Source: Brevibacillus gelatini (GTDB lineage Bacteria; Bacillota; Bacilli; Brevibacillales; Brevibacillaceae). Taken from it: 57,912 bases of DNA. Positions 43,001 to 51,076 of the stretch are shown here, piece by piece. The notes beneath the pieces were generated by a model. That model worked only from the letters and a program-made list of their open reading frames with translations, was not told the DNA's origin and did not search any database. Numbering within the stretch: position 1 is the stretch's first letter; every line of letters starts with the position of its first letter. Location of the stretch: contig NZ_RHHS01000063.1 in assembly GCF_003710935.1 (NCBI RefSeq), forward strand, positions 1 to 57,912, read 5' to 3'. Both the position numbers and the translations under genes were made by a program.

Positions 43001-46000
43001 GCTGCCTGCGACAGCGCTCAGTGTGAACAATACGGAGCTTCGTCTTCCGCAGGGAAAAAACCATCAGCTTGCGGTCATGGCAGTCCTTGAAGATCAGAGC
43101 AAGCACGATGTCACGAAGCTGGCTTTGTACACAGTGGACAACGCAGCAGTGGCGAAGGTCAGTCCAGATGGTCTGGTAACGGCAGTCGCCCAGGGAACGA
43201 CAAGCGTAACGATCCGATACGGAGAGCTGAGCGTCCAGATTCCTGTTACGGTCACGGAATCAGAGCCGTTGCAAGCGACAGGAGAAATCGAGACGCCCGT
43301 TAACGGTGCGACTGTGCAAGGCTCCACGACGGTAGCCGGCTGGTTTTTATCATCTGCTTCCATCTCCCGATTGGACGTTTTGCTCGATGGAGCCGTCATC
43401 GGAACAGCAACACAAGGGATCGCTCGACCAGACATCGCTTTGCTGCATCCGGATTATAAAAACAGCCATGCCGGGTTCAGCTATGCGCTTGACCTGTCCG
43501 GGCTGCCAGCGGGCGAGCATACGGTTGCCGTAATCGCCATCGATCAGGAAGGTGTGCAGCATCCTTTGCCGGAAAAACGCTTCGTGATCGGGCAGACACC
43601 AGCAGTACAGCGCTTGCAGTACGGGGATCAGCCTGTCGTCTTGCCGAAGGCTTCGAGCAAAAGCTTGACGATTACAGCCATCCTGGAGGATCAAAGCGCA
43701 AGGGATGTTACAGGTGAAGCGAAGTATGCGCATGAGCATGCTGACGTCATTCACGTCAGTCCATTGGGAGTCGTGACAGGGCTGCAAGTCGGCATGGCCA
43801 ACCTCGTTGCCAGCTACGGTGGACAAACGGTAACGATTCCTGTCGTGGTAACCGAGACGGAAGCCGAGTCTCAGCAGGCAAAAGGCCAGTTGGAGCTTCC
43901 GTTCGAGCACGCTGTTATTGGCGGCACGACCACGCTGCAAGGCTGGATACTGGACCCGGCGGGAATCGACAAAGTGGAAGTTTTTGTAGATGGACAACTC
44001 CAGGGCACGGCCGAATACGGAGAGCCGCGTCCTGACATTGACGCGCTATATCCGCACTACCGTCAGGCTAACGCAGGATTTCGCTATCAGTTGGACACGC
44101 TCAAATTTTCCGAAGGGGCGCACAAAATAACCGTGCGAGCGACCAACAAAGAGGGCGTCGAGAGCGTTGTTTTGGAAAGGGAAGTGACGATTGGCCCCGT
44201 TGCCCAGCTGACCGCAAACCTGACCAGGATCGAACTGGAAAAGGACAAGACAGTCGCCTTGCAACTAACGGCAACGCACCGCGACGGTAGCACGAAGGAC
44301 GTAACTGCGGAAGCGGCGTACGCCATCCAGGATGCGCTGGTTGCCAAAGTCGATGCGTCAGGCGTTGTTACTGCCCTTGCTTCGGGCCATACGACGATGA
44401 CGGTTACTTATGCGGGTATCGTACTGACCATCCCCGTCCAGGTGCTGGGCGCAAGTACGGGCGGAGCCATCGACACCCCGGCGGATCAAGAAGTGGTGAG
44501 CGGACAGTATAACGTCACCGGCTGGTTCGTGCCAGCAGGTGAATTGGAAAAAGTGGAAGTGCTGCTGGATGGACAGCTCCTTGGCGAAGCCGCCTACGGT
44601 CTGGACAGACCTGACGTGCTGCGCACGCATCCGGAGAGCAAGGTGCAAAAGCCAGGCTTTTCCTATTTGCTGCAAGCGGACCAGCAGCCAACAGGCGAGC
44701 ACAAGCTGACCGTGCAAGTCACAGAAAAAGACGGGAAGCAAACGAGCATGGAGAAGGCGATCACCATTGTCGAGTCCATTCCCGAGGTGTACACGTATTG
44801 GCTGCAATTTTCCAATCAGCAGGGGAAAAACAACTGGTCTTATCTGGAAGCAAACGGAGAGAGCTACACCGAGCTTGTCTGGGATGCCCAGGCGGAGGAA
44901 TGGAAAAGCGAGCAAGGGGATACGGCAATCGGAAATACATGGCTGAAAATAGGCGGTTCGGAGCCGATCATTCGCTGGGAGGCGCCGCGTTCCGGGAAAA
45001 TTCACGTCAGCGGCTGGGTTTCGATGATTGACCTGACCGAAGGAGATGGCGTCAACGTTCGCATTCTGAAAAACGACGAGCAAATCTGGCCTGCGTCTGG
45101 ATGGCAGTCCATCGAGCACGACGATGAGATCGGCGTGGAGTTCTCGGAGGAGTTGGGGGTTGAGGCAGGAGACAAGCTTTCGTTTCAAGTGAATGCCAAA
45201 GAAACCGAAACGGGCGACCTGCTCAAGTGGACGCCGGAAATTCGCTACTTGTCCACCGAGATTCAGGATAACGCTGCTCCACAAGTGTATTTGGCCACCC
45301 CGGTAGCCGGAAAAGTCATCAGTGAGGTAAACGGGGAGGATGTCATTATTTTGTCCGGGCAGGTGCTGGACCCGAACATAAGGGATCAGGTCAGCGTCTG
45401 GTATCAAATTGACGACCAGGAAGCTCGCCAGATTGCATTGTTCACCGCTTCCGAGCAGGCGCACTCCTTTTTGTATCATGTGCCCGTGCAAAATTTGAAC
45501 CCGGACGATTTGTACTCCTTAAAAGTTTGGGCCGTCGACCAGAAAGCACAAAAATCGCAGGTAGAGAAGCTCGACTTCCATCTTGACATGCGGGCTCAAG
45601 CGAAGGAAAAAGACCCGATTTTTATAGATGCCACCTGGAAGACTCCCCGAGCTAACGAGGAATTTAGCAAGGGACAAAAAGTGATGCTCACCTGGGAGTA
45701 TCCAAGTGTGCCCCGTTATAGCCAATACTACGAAAAGATTACCGGACAGGAACTGACGATTTACATCACGCAGAGTGGCATGGTTACTCCTTCGATCAAG
45801 AAAAAATTGTCCGCGCAAGCTCGGTCGTATGAATTTGACACTTCTTCGCTCGTGAAAAATGCCAAGGTGGAAGCGCGGCTTCGGACGATCTTGGGTGATG
45901 TGCCGTCGTTCGTGGCAGGCTCCACGTCCAAAGTGAATTTCACTGTATTGGCCACGAATCAGCCGCCGATGTTGGAGGAGACGGAGCTCGTTACGATCGA

Positions 46001-49000
46001 TGGTGGGCTGACTGGAATCGTCAAATACAGCATCAAGGAAAACGATGCGACCGACTTGATTGTCGCGAAAAAAATACGCGTCGGATTTACACCGGGCGGA
46101 AATGAGCTGGGCGAAAAACTGGAAGTCATTCCGGAGAAGGACCAGCAACGTCGCATCGTAGAGCGTTATCGTTTTCCGATCACCCAAGACATGTTGTTTA
46201 AGACGATTTATTGGACAGCGCAGGCTCAGGATAACCGCGGGGCGTGGACGGAGCCGGAGGTCAAATCTGCCCGCATGGTAGATGTTCTCCCCAAGCTGGC
46301 CATTTTTACGCCTGCTGTCAAGAAAACAATCGACGTGAGCGAGACATTTACGCTGGAAGGGACCTATGCGCGGCTGAAGCCGGGAGAAATTATCTCTGGT
46401 AAAGTCAATTGGATCCAAGAAGCCAAAAAAATGACGGCAACGAACACAGCGGGACATTGGCTGTTCAGCTGGACAGGAGCCGAATTGGGGCAAGACACGT
46501 ATAAAGCGATTGAAGTGAGAAGCAGCGGCGGAAGTGTCGCGTTATATAACGGCGTCCTCACAGTAGAAAAGAAGCCGGGTGCTCCGACCATTGTGAACGT
46601 GGAAGCAGACGCAACTTCCATTAAAGTGTATTGGAATCCGGTCGCAGGGGCGACAAACTATGAGATCAGACTGGATAACAATGCGAGCAGGATGGTGAGC
46701 GGAACCAGCTACACGTTCTCCGGTCTTCAACCAGGCAGAGTTTACACCATTACGCTTTGGGCGATTAGCCAGTCCGGTATCAGCAGCTACAAAAGCTCGA
46801 TCACTGTGGAGACGAAGCCTGCGGAAGGCAATTTCGTGCTGGTGCAGGAGAACAGCCCGATTCGCATGTACTTCCCTGCCAATCAGGCGAAGTATTTCAA
46901 GATCGCGGCGAAGACGAGCGGGACTTACCAATTCACGCTCAATAACGACTCCGGTGCCCAGGCCAATGCCAAAATTTCCATTTACCGAAGCGCGGCCTTG
47001 CTGTCCTCGGACCAAATCGCTGCGGGAGAGAACGGAAGTGTCAGTGCGGCTTTTGTCGCGGGGAAAACGTATTATCTGCAAGTGATTTCCAATAGTTCCC
47101 AGTATGCAACGCTTCTGGCCAAAGCAAACAGTGAAACCATTGCGCTTAACCAGGCCAAGGAAATCACGATTCCGGCCGGACAATCTGTCGAGTTTTCCAT
47201 GAATGCGGTCGTTCCCGGAAAATACCGCATGGTGACTCAATTGAAAAATTCGAATGGCAAGTACCCGACAGTTACCTTGCTCGCCAACGGAAACATCGTG
47301 ACTCCCAAGGAAAAGCCAAACGCAGCGGAAGTGATGTACGAACTGGCGACGGGCACGTATACGATCAGACTCACCAACACAGATAATACTCCCGCAAGCA
47401 TCGTATTTACCGTCTATGCTCCGCTCGCTGGAGGGACGTTGTACGAATACGTCTACGATCAAAACAACCGCATTACCGCGATCAAGGAAAATGGCGCGAT
47501 CAGTGTAAGCTTTACGCACGACGAGAATGGAAACCTTTTAAAAAGTGTAAAACAAACCGTTTCTCCGGCACCGGCGGCGACTGCCTTGAAGATTGATTCT
47601 GAAAAAGTGGACTTGCCATCCGGCGGTTCCAAGTCAATCAAGGTGATGGCAACATTGGCAAACGGCAGCCAGGTGGATGTGACAGCCCAAGCCGTATACG
47701 TCGTGGAGAATCCTTCCGTGGCGTACGTCAGCAATGGCCTTGTTTACGCGGTCAATGGCGGCACGACCAAGGTACAGTTGTACTACGGCGGCCAAACGAA
47801 AACAATGACGGTCACTGTGCAAGCGCCTGTTGTCCAGTTGTCGTCGATCAGCCTGAGCCCAAAGCAAACGACGTTGACGGCAGGGCGAATCCAGCGCGTT
47901 TACGCGACAGCCTATTACACGGACGGAAGCAGCAAAGACGTGAACAGCGCAGCCAGCTTCCAGACTTCGAATCCGTCTGTCGCACAAGTGAGCAGTCAGG
48001 GTGTCATCACAGGAATCGCACCCGGCACAGCGACCGTAACCGCTTCCTACAACGGAAAAAGCGCCGCGGCTCAAGTCATTGTACAAGGCGCGTATCTTCA
48101 GGCGTTGAGAGCAACTCCCGCGCAACTGTCGCTTACGGCAGGAAACAAGGGGCAACTGAACATCGTCGCCACTTATTCCAATGGTGTCGAGGAAAATGTG
48201 ACACAGCAAGCAGAGTACACAAGTAGTAACCCTGCGGTTGCCTCTGTCGAGAGCGGCGGAATCGTTACAGCGCGGGCAGAAGGTACGACGCAAGCAACGA
48301 TCAGGTATGGCGGAAAGAGCACTACGGTTTCAGTCACGGTCTCGGGCAGCCTGGTCACTCTCGTGTCTGTGGGAGTTCAGCCGGAAGCGGTCAGCATCAA
48401 AAAAGGGACCACCCGGCAGTTGGAGGTAAAAGCGACCTACAGCGACAACAGCGTGACCAATGTTACCAACAAAGCGGTGTATCAAAGCGCACATCCTGCG
48501 ATTGCGACAGTTGCGGCCAATGGGGTTATTACGGGCGTCGCAGCCGGGTCCACGACGGTCACGATCACATTTGAAGGCAAGACAGTCGCGGTGCCAGTGC
48601 AAATCACCGAGGCCCAGGAGCCGGTGCAGAGCCTGACCGCAACTCCTGCCAGCCTGAATCTTTTGGCAGGACAAACAGAAGGCTTGCAAGTGACAGCCAC
48701 CTACCAAGACGGAAAGACTGCCGATGTGACCAAACAAGCGGCCTATGTAGCACAAGATCCAACCGTCGCAACTGTTCAGGCAGACGGGCTCGTCACAGCC
48801 GTCAAGGCAGGCAGCACAAGCATCCAGATTTCGTTTGGAGGAGTGAGCACCAGCGTTCCGGTAGTTGTCACAGTCGAAAATGCACTGGTGGACATCAAGC
48901 TCGCATCAGGAGACATTACGCTGCTGGAAAAAGAGACAAAACAGCTCGTCGTCAAGGCCGTGTATGCAGATGGAAGCGAGACGGACATCACCGACAAAGC

Positions 49001-50033
49001 GCAATATACGGTAGACGACACAGCGGTTGCCACTGTTAGCGCGAGCGGACAGCTCACGGCAGGCAAAGCGGGTAGCGCTGGGCTTGTGGTGGAGTATTTC
49101 GGGAAGCAGCGTATTGTGGTGGTGAACGTGACGAAGGAAGTAGAGCCAGGCAGCCGAGTGCGTTCACTGTCGGCCGGCATGGGCTACACACTGGTGATAA
49201 AAGAAGATGGAAGCGTCTGGGCAACCGGGCGAAACGAAAGCGGCCAACTCGGAGATGGAACCACACAGAATCGGGCGACCCCGGTTCCAAGCATGCTGAA
49301 TTTGACTGTCAAGCATCTGGAAGCCATCCCGAACGATGTAGATCTCCGGCCTCTGCAAACGAAGAAGTTACAGGTGAGTGCAACGTATGCAAATGGCAGC
49401 ACGCAAGATGTAACCAGGCAAGTCAGCTATGAGATCAGTCAGCCGGAGCTAGTCCATATGTTCGTGCCCGGAGAAATTACTGCAGGAGCAGAAGAAGGGA
49501 CCGTTACTATCACGATCCGGTATTACGATCAGCAACTGACAGTTCCGGTATACATCAGAGGTGCTGGCAAAAGAGCCGGGCAAATTTCAGCGGGCATGGG
49601 CTACACGCTTTTAGTGACAGAGGATGGAGGAAGCGTGTGGGCGACGGGGCGAAACGAAAGCGGACAACTTGGGGACGGAACTACGCAAAACCGGACATCT
49701 TTGGTGAAAAGCATGCTGGATGTTGCCGTCAAACAGCTGGAAGCCATCCCAGGTGCTGTGGAAATAGCCCCTCTGCAAACGAAGGCGTTACAGGTGATGG
49801 CAACATATGCAAATGGCAGCACGCAAGATGTAACCAAGCAAGTCAGCTATGAGATCAGTCAGCCGGAGCTAGTCCATATGTTCGTGCCAGGGGAAATCAC
49901 TGCAGGAGCAGAAGAAGGGACCGTTACTATCACGATCCGGTATTACGATCAGCAACTGACAGTTCCGGTGCAAATAAAGGGTGCGATTCCGGGGCAGGCA
50001 ATTGTACAGGAACAGGGGAGGGCAGCAAAATGA
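40074..50033 (+). CDS. Giant secreted subtilisin with Ig-like, BIG2 and RCC1-like modules
   Basis: A 3319-residue protein. Order: signal peptide (1-35, ending HAGASA), I9-type propeptide, then a peptidase S8 domain with the full triad Asp135 (ILDTGIS), His165 (HGHGTAVAG) and Ser320 (GTSLAAPHVAG), plus the oxyanion Asn in AATGNRG. Six pairs of a BIG2 domain and a ~100-residue module with GWYLDP and YG-x-x-RPD follow (about 41.2-44.8 kb). Then come a jelly-roll-like region, an fn3 domain (about 46.6 kb), a pre-peptidase-like beta region, a short RHS-like stretch, six more BIG2 domains, and two tandem RCC1-plus-BIG2 units. No LPXTG or S-layer anchor is visible. GAGGAG precedes the ATG. The protease may act on the RHS protein or on outside targets (inference). 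Confidence 0.93.
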   Translation: MNQKFIRLVSVWQAFLFVSLLLLQLVPEHAGASANSKTYLIGFKNSEKATVRAIQRSSVQQLSPRVMVAKLTEGERQAMEQDRNVAYIEEDSATELAATDLAQHQQVPWGIAHIGANAARNKQYMGENIRIGILDTGISSHPDLEVKGGVSYIEEEPGYSDNHGHGTAVAGVIAAKDNDFGIVGVAPEAELYAIKVLDQKGHGTYSSMIQGIEWAIQNKMNIISISAGGLIDSRALHDQIKRANDHGLLVIAATGNRGIGEETELFPARYAEVLSVGAIDQENQRADFSSVGKGLDLMAPGVDIMSTGLAGGYQTSSGTSLAAPHVAGAAAVIWSGNEKTTNHEVRKLLTESATPLGESRFYGKGLLNLEAALGEEEERNSEIESLHSSVSELQLEQGESRQLKVTAERTDGTVQDLTGQASYTSENEQIAKVNRSGLVSGIGIGETKVIAQFAGKAIEIAVKVREAAPLTPIGGLDRPEDGELVSGLYEGKGWYLDPSGVAQIRILVDGVPVGEAQYGDPRPDLEAKYPAYRNAHAGFHFSLDTRDMTPGAHTLAVAIENSLGEQTLIEGTTFYIGDSPMAEGLQADVRRLELAPRKTHQLLISNILPDDTVTDVTELSTYGSSDDGVATVSDTGLVQAIGEGTATVTVSYEDKTLSIPVRVVMEATLTPRWEVEKPADQATVRGMAFIEGWYLDPAGVARIAIDLDGERLGEAQTGLARPDVVAAHPEYRDPYAGFRYALNTTTLLEGAHVLKVTAVSNDGTERVLAERTVLVEREEAATGIVSSMSKIEVIQGKTQQLGISALLPDQRVKDITKEASYNVENPALASVSPAGLVTGLEPGQTTITVHYQTHTLAIPVQVKAAAELAHGGIDSPQDNATISGVYPVTGWFFASGGVASVEVLVDGAVAGEATYGIARPEVEITDVSAPARDIGFHYSLDTGRLLEGTHTIAVRGTGKDGKQTIIGTRSVQVVQLLPATALSVNNTELRLPQGKNHQLAVMAVLEDQSKHDVTKLALYTVDNAAVAKVSPDGLVTAVAQGTTSVTIRYGELSVQIPVTVTESEPLQATGEIETPVNGATVQGSTTVAGWFLSSASISRLDVLLDGAVIGTATQGIARPDIALLHPDYKNSHAGFSYALDLSGLPAGEHTVAVIAIDQEGVQHPLPEKRFVIGQTPAVQRLQYGDQPVVLPKASSKSLTITAILEDQSARDVTGEAKYAHEHADVIHVSPLGVVTGLQVGMANLVASYGGQTVTIPVVVTETEAESQQAKGQLELPFEHAVIGGTTTLQGWILDPAGIDKVEVFVDGQLQGTAEYGEPRPDIDALYPHYRQANAGFRYQLDTLKFSEGAHKITVRATNKEGVESVVLEREVTIGPVAQLTANLTRIELEKDKTVALQLTATHRDGSTKDVTAEAAYAIQDALVAKVDASGVVTALASGHTTMTVTYAGIVLTIPVQVLGASTGGAIDTPADQEVVSGQYNVTGWFVPAGELEKVEVLLDGQLLGEAAYGLDRPDVLRTHPESKVQKPGFSYLLQADQQPTGEHKLTVQVTEKDGKQTSMEKAITIVESIPEVYTYWLQFSNQQGKNNWSYLEANGESYTELVWDAQAEEWKSEQGDTAIGNTWLKIGGSEPIIRWEAPRSGKIHVSGWVSMIDLTEGDGVNVRILKNDEQIWPASGWQSIEHDDEIGVEFSEELGVEAGDKLSFQVNAKETETGDLLKWTPEIRYLSTEIQDNAAPQVYLATPVAGKVISEVNGEDVIILSGQVLDPNIRDQVSVWYQIDDQEARQIALFTASEQAHSFLYHVPVQNLNPDDLYSLKVWAVDQKAQKSQVEKLDFHLDMRAQAKEKDPIFIDATWKTPRANEEFSKGQKVMLTWEYPSVPRYSQYYEKITGQELTIYITQSGMVTPSIKKKLSAQARSYEFDTSSLVKNAKVEARLRTILGDVPSFVAGSTSKVNFTVLATNQPPMLEETELVTIDGGLTGIVKYSIKENDATDLIVAKKIRVGFTPGGNELGEKLEVIPEKDQQRRIVERYRFPITQDMLFKTIYWTAQAQDNRGAWTEPEVKSARMVDVLPKLAIFTPAVKKTIDVSETFTLEGTYARLKPGEIISGKVNWIQEAKKMTATNTAGHWLFSWTGAELGQDTYKAIEVRSSGGSVALYNGVLTVEKKPGAPTIVNVEADATSIKVYWNPVAGATNYEIRLDNNASRMVSGTSYTFSGLQPGRVYTITLWAISQSGISSYKSSITVETKPAEGNFVLVQENSPIRMYFPANQAKYFKIAAKTSGTYQFTLNNDSGAQANAKISIYRSAALLSSDQIAAGENGSVSAAFVAGKTYYLQVISNSSQYATLLAKANSETIALNQAKEITIPAGQSVEFSMNAVVPGKYRMVTQLKNSNGKYPTVTLLANGNIVTPKEKPNAAEVMYELATGTYTIRLTNTDNTPASIVFTVYAPLAGGTLYEYVYDQNNRITAIKENGAISVSFTHDENGNLLKSVKQTVSPAPAATALKIDSEKVDLPSGGSKSIKVMATLANGSQVDVTAQAVYVVENPSVAYVSNGLVYAVNGGTTKVQLYYGGQTKTMTVTVQAPVVQLSSISLSPKQTTLTAGRIQRVYATAYYTDGSSKDVNSAASFQTSNPSVAQVSSQGVITGIAPGTATVTASYNGKSAAAQVIVQGAYLQALRATPAQLSLTAGNKGQLNIVATYSNGVEENVTQQAEYTSSNPAVASVESGGIVTARAEGTTQATIRYGGKSTTVSVTVSGSLVTLVSVGVQPEAVSIKKGTTRQLEVKATYSDNSVTNVTNKAVYQSAHPAIATVAANGVITGVAAGSTTVTITFEGKTVAVPVQITEAQEPVQSLTATPASLNLLAGQTEGLQVTATYQDGKTADVTKQAAYVAQDPTVATVQADGLVTAVKAGSTSIQISFGGVSTSVPVVVTVENALVDIKLASGDITLLEKETKQLVVKAVYADGSETDITDKAQYTVDDTAVATVSASGQLTAGKAGSAGLVVEYFGKQRIVVVNVTKEVEPGSRVRSLSAGMGYTLVIKEDGSVWATGRNESGQLGDGTTQNRATPVPSMLNLTVKHLEAIPNDVDLRPLQTKKLQVSATYANGSTQDVTRQVSYEISQPELVHMFVPGEITAGAEEGTVTITIRYYDQQLTVPVYIRGAGKRAGQISAGMGYTLLVTEDGGSVWATGRNESGQLGDGTTQNRTSLVKSMLDVAVKQLEAIPGAVEIAPLQTKALQVMATYANGSTQDVTKQVSYEISQPELVHMFVPGEITAGAEEGTVTITIRYYDQQLTVPVQIKGAIPGQAIVQEQGRAAK
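41215..44772 (+). repeat. Six alternating BIG2 / YG-RPD module pairs
   Basis: Each pair spans about 200 residues. The second module carries a strand with VEVLVDG or similar, then YGxxRPDV, a YPxYR segment and GFxYxLDT. The six copies are clearly related in protein but well diverged in DNA, so the duplication is old. Boundaries are approximate. Confidence 0.85.
49176..50009 (+). repeat. 417-bp near-identical coding tandem repeat
   Basis: Unit one starts at 49176 and unit two at 49593. Each encodes GMGYTL through SVWATGRNESGQLGDGTTQN (an RCC1-like blade) and a BIG2 domain containing YEISQPELVHMFVPGEITAG. Long stretches match base for base, pointing to recent duplication or gene conversion. The period is 139 codons. 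Confidence 0.9.
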
Positions 50034-51019
50034 CAGGACGTCGGTCATACGTCAAAAAATTAATGGGTTCTTTCATCACAGTAGTCACATTCTTTTTCCT
50101 GCTGCAAGGGATTGCTTATGCGGAAAGTAAAGTCCTCAGTAGCTCTGCAGGGCAGACTCACAGCCTCATCTTAAAAGAGGATGGAACTGTCTGGGCTTGG
50201 GGCGAGAACAGTAATGGACAATTGGGCGACGGGACAACCAGTTCCAAAAACACGCCTGTTCAGGTAAAAGGGCTCACAGAGATTATAAGCATTGCTGCTG
50301 GAAAAAATTTTAGCTTGGCCTTGAAAGCAGATGGAACCGTTTGGGGGTGGGGATTCAATCGGAACGGCGAAGCGGGCGACGATACCCGAAAAGATAAAAC
50401 CGTGCCCGTTCAAATAGCAGGTCTTGCGGACATTGTGGAGATTGCTGCCGGAGATGGGCACGCGCTGGTATTGTCGCGAGATGGCACGGTCATGGCTTGG
50501 GGAATCAATCATGCCGCTTTCTCGGTAAGCAGGAAACCAGTCAAGGTAGAAGGATTATCCGAAATCAAAAGTATCAAGGCTGGTGCGGCACATAGCATTG
50601 CGCTTAAACAAGACGGTACGGTTTATACGTGGGGAAGCAATTATTTTGGACAGCTTGGTTTGAACCATCTGAATCCGAGTGCTGCTCCAAAAAAAGTAGA
50701 GTCGCTCACCAATATACGCTCCATTGAAGCGGGTGCTAGCAGGAGCTTTGCGCTTACTATGGATGGACAAGTTTACGCATGGGGAGATAATTTGAACGGT
50801 GAATTGGGTGATGGCACTACTTTGGAGCGAAATACCCCTACTCTGATCCCGGAGTTAACCAATATCGAGCACATCTACGCGGGCCCTTTTGCGTCACACA
50901 TTTTTGCTCAGGCAAAAGACGGAACGCTCTACGGTTGGGGAGCCAATGAGTACGGACAACTAGGCAACGGGACGACCACGTCTGGCAACAAGCCAGTAAA
51001 AATGATCTTGTTTCCCTAA
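50030..51019 (+). CDS. Secreted RCC1-repeat beta-propeller protein
   Basis: A 329-residue protein with a signal peptide (about 1-31, ending GIAYA) and about six RCC1 repeats, each with the pattern DGTVWAWG, NGQLGDGT and a following hydrophobic strand such as IISIAAG. It should form a propeller used for protein binding. Its blades resemble those at the C-terminus of the preceding giant protein. The ATG overlaps that gene's stop by 4 bases (ATGA), with GGGGAGGG 7 bases upstream, so the two are translationally coupled and their products probably act together. Confidence 0.92.
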   Translation: MTGRRSYVKKLMGSFITVVTFFFLLQGIAYAESKVLSSSAGQTHSLILKEDGTVWAWGENSNGQLGDGTTSSKNTPVQVKGLTEIISIAAGKNFSLALKADGTVWGWGFNRNGEAGDDTRKDKTVPVQIAGLADIVEIAAGDGHALVLSRDGTVMAWGINHAAFSVSRKPVKVEGLSEIKSIKAGAAHSIALKQDGTVYTWGSNYFGQLGLNHLNPSAAPKKVESLTNIRSIEAGASRSFALTMDGQVYAWGDNLNGELGDGTTLERNTPTLIPELTNIEHIYAGPFASHIFAQAKDGTLYGWGANEYGQLGNGTTTSGNKPVKMILFP

Positions 51020-51024
51020 CCACC

Positions 51025-51053
51025 AAAAATCCCCCCTTCTCACCAAGGGGGGA
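51025..51053 (-). terminator. Minus-facing terminator hairpin before the RHS gene
   Basis: TCCCCCCTT (51030-51038) and AAGGGGGGA (51045-51053) form a perfect 9-bp stem with a 6-base loop. The T-tract is on the minus strand only (AAAAA at 51025-51029 on plus). On the plus strand it would still fold in the RNA, 17 bases before the RHS ribosome site. Confidence 0.6.
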
Positions 51054-51076
51054 CAACTAACCATTATGGAGGCATT

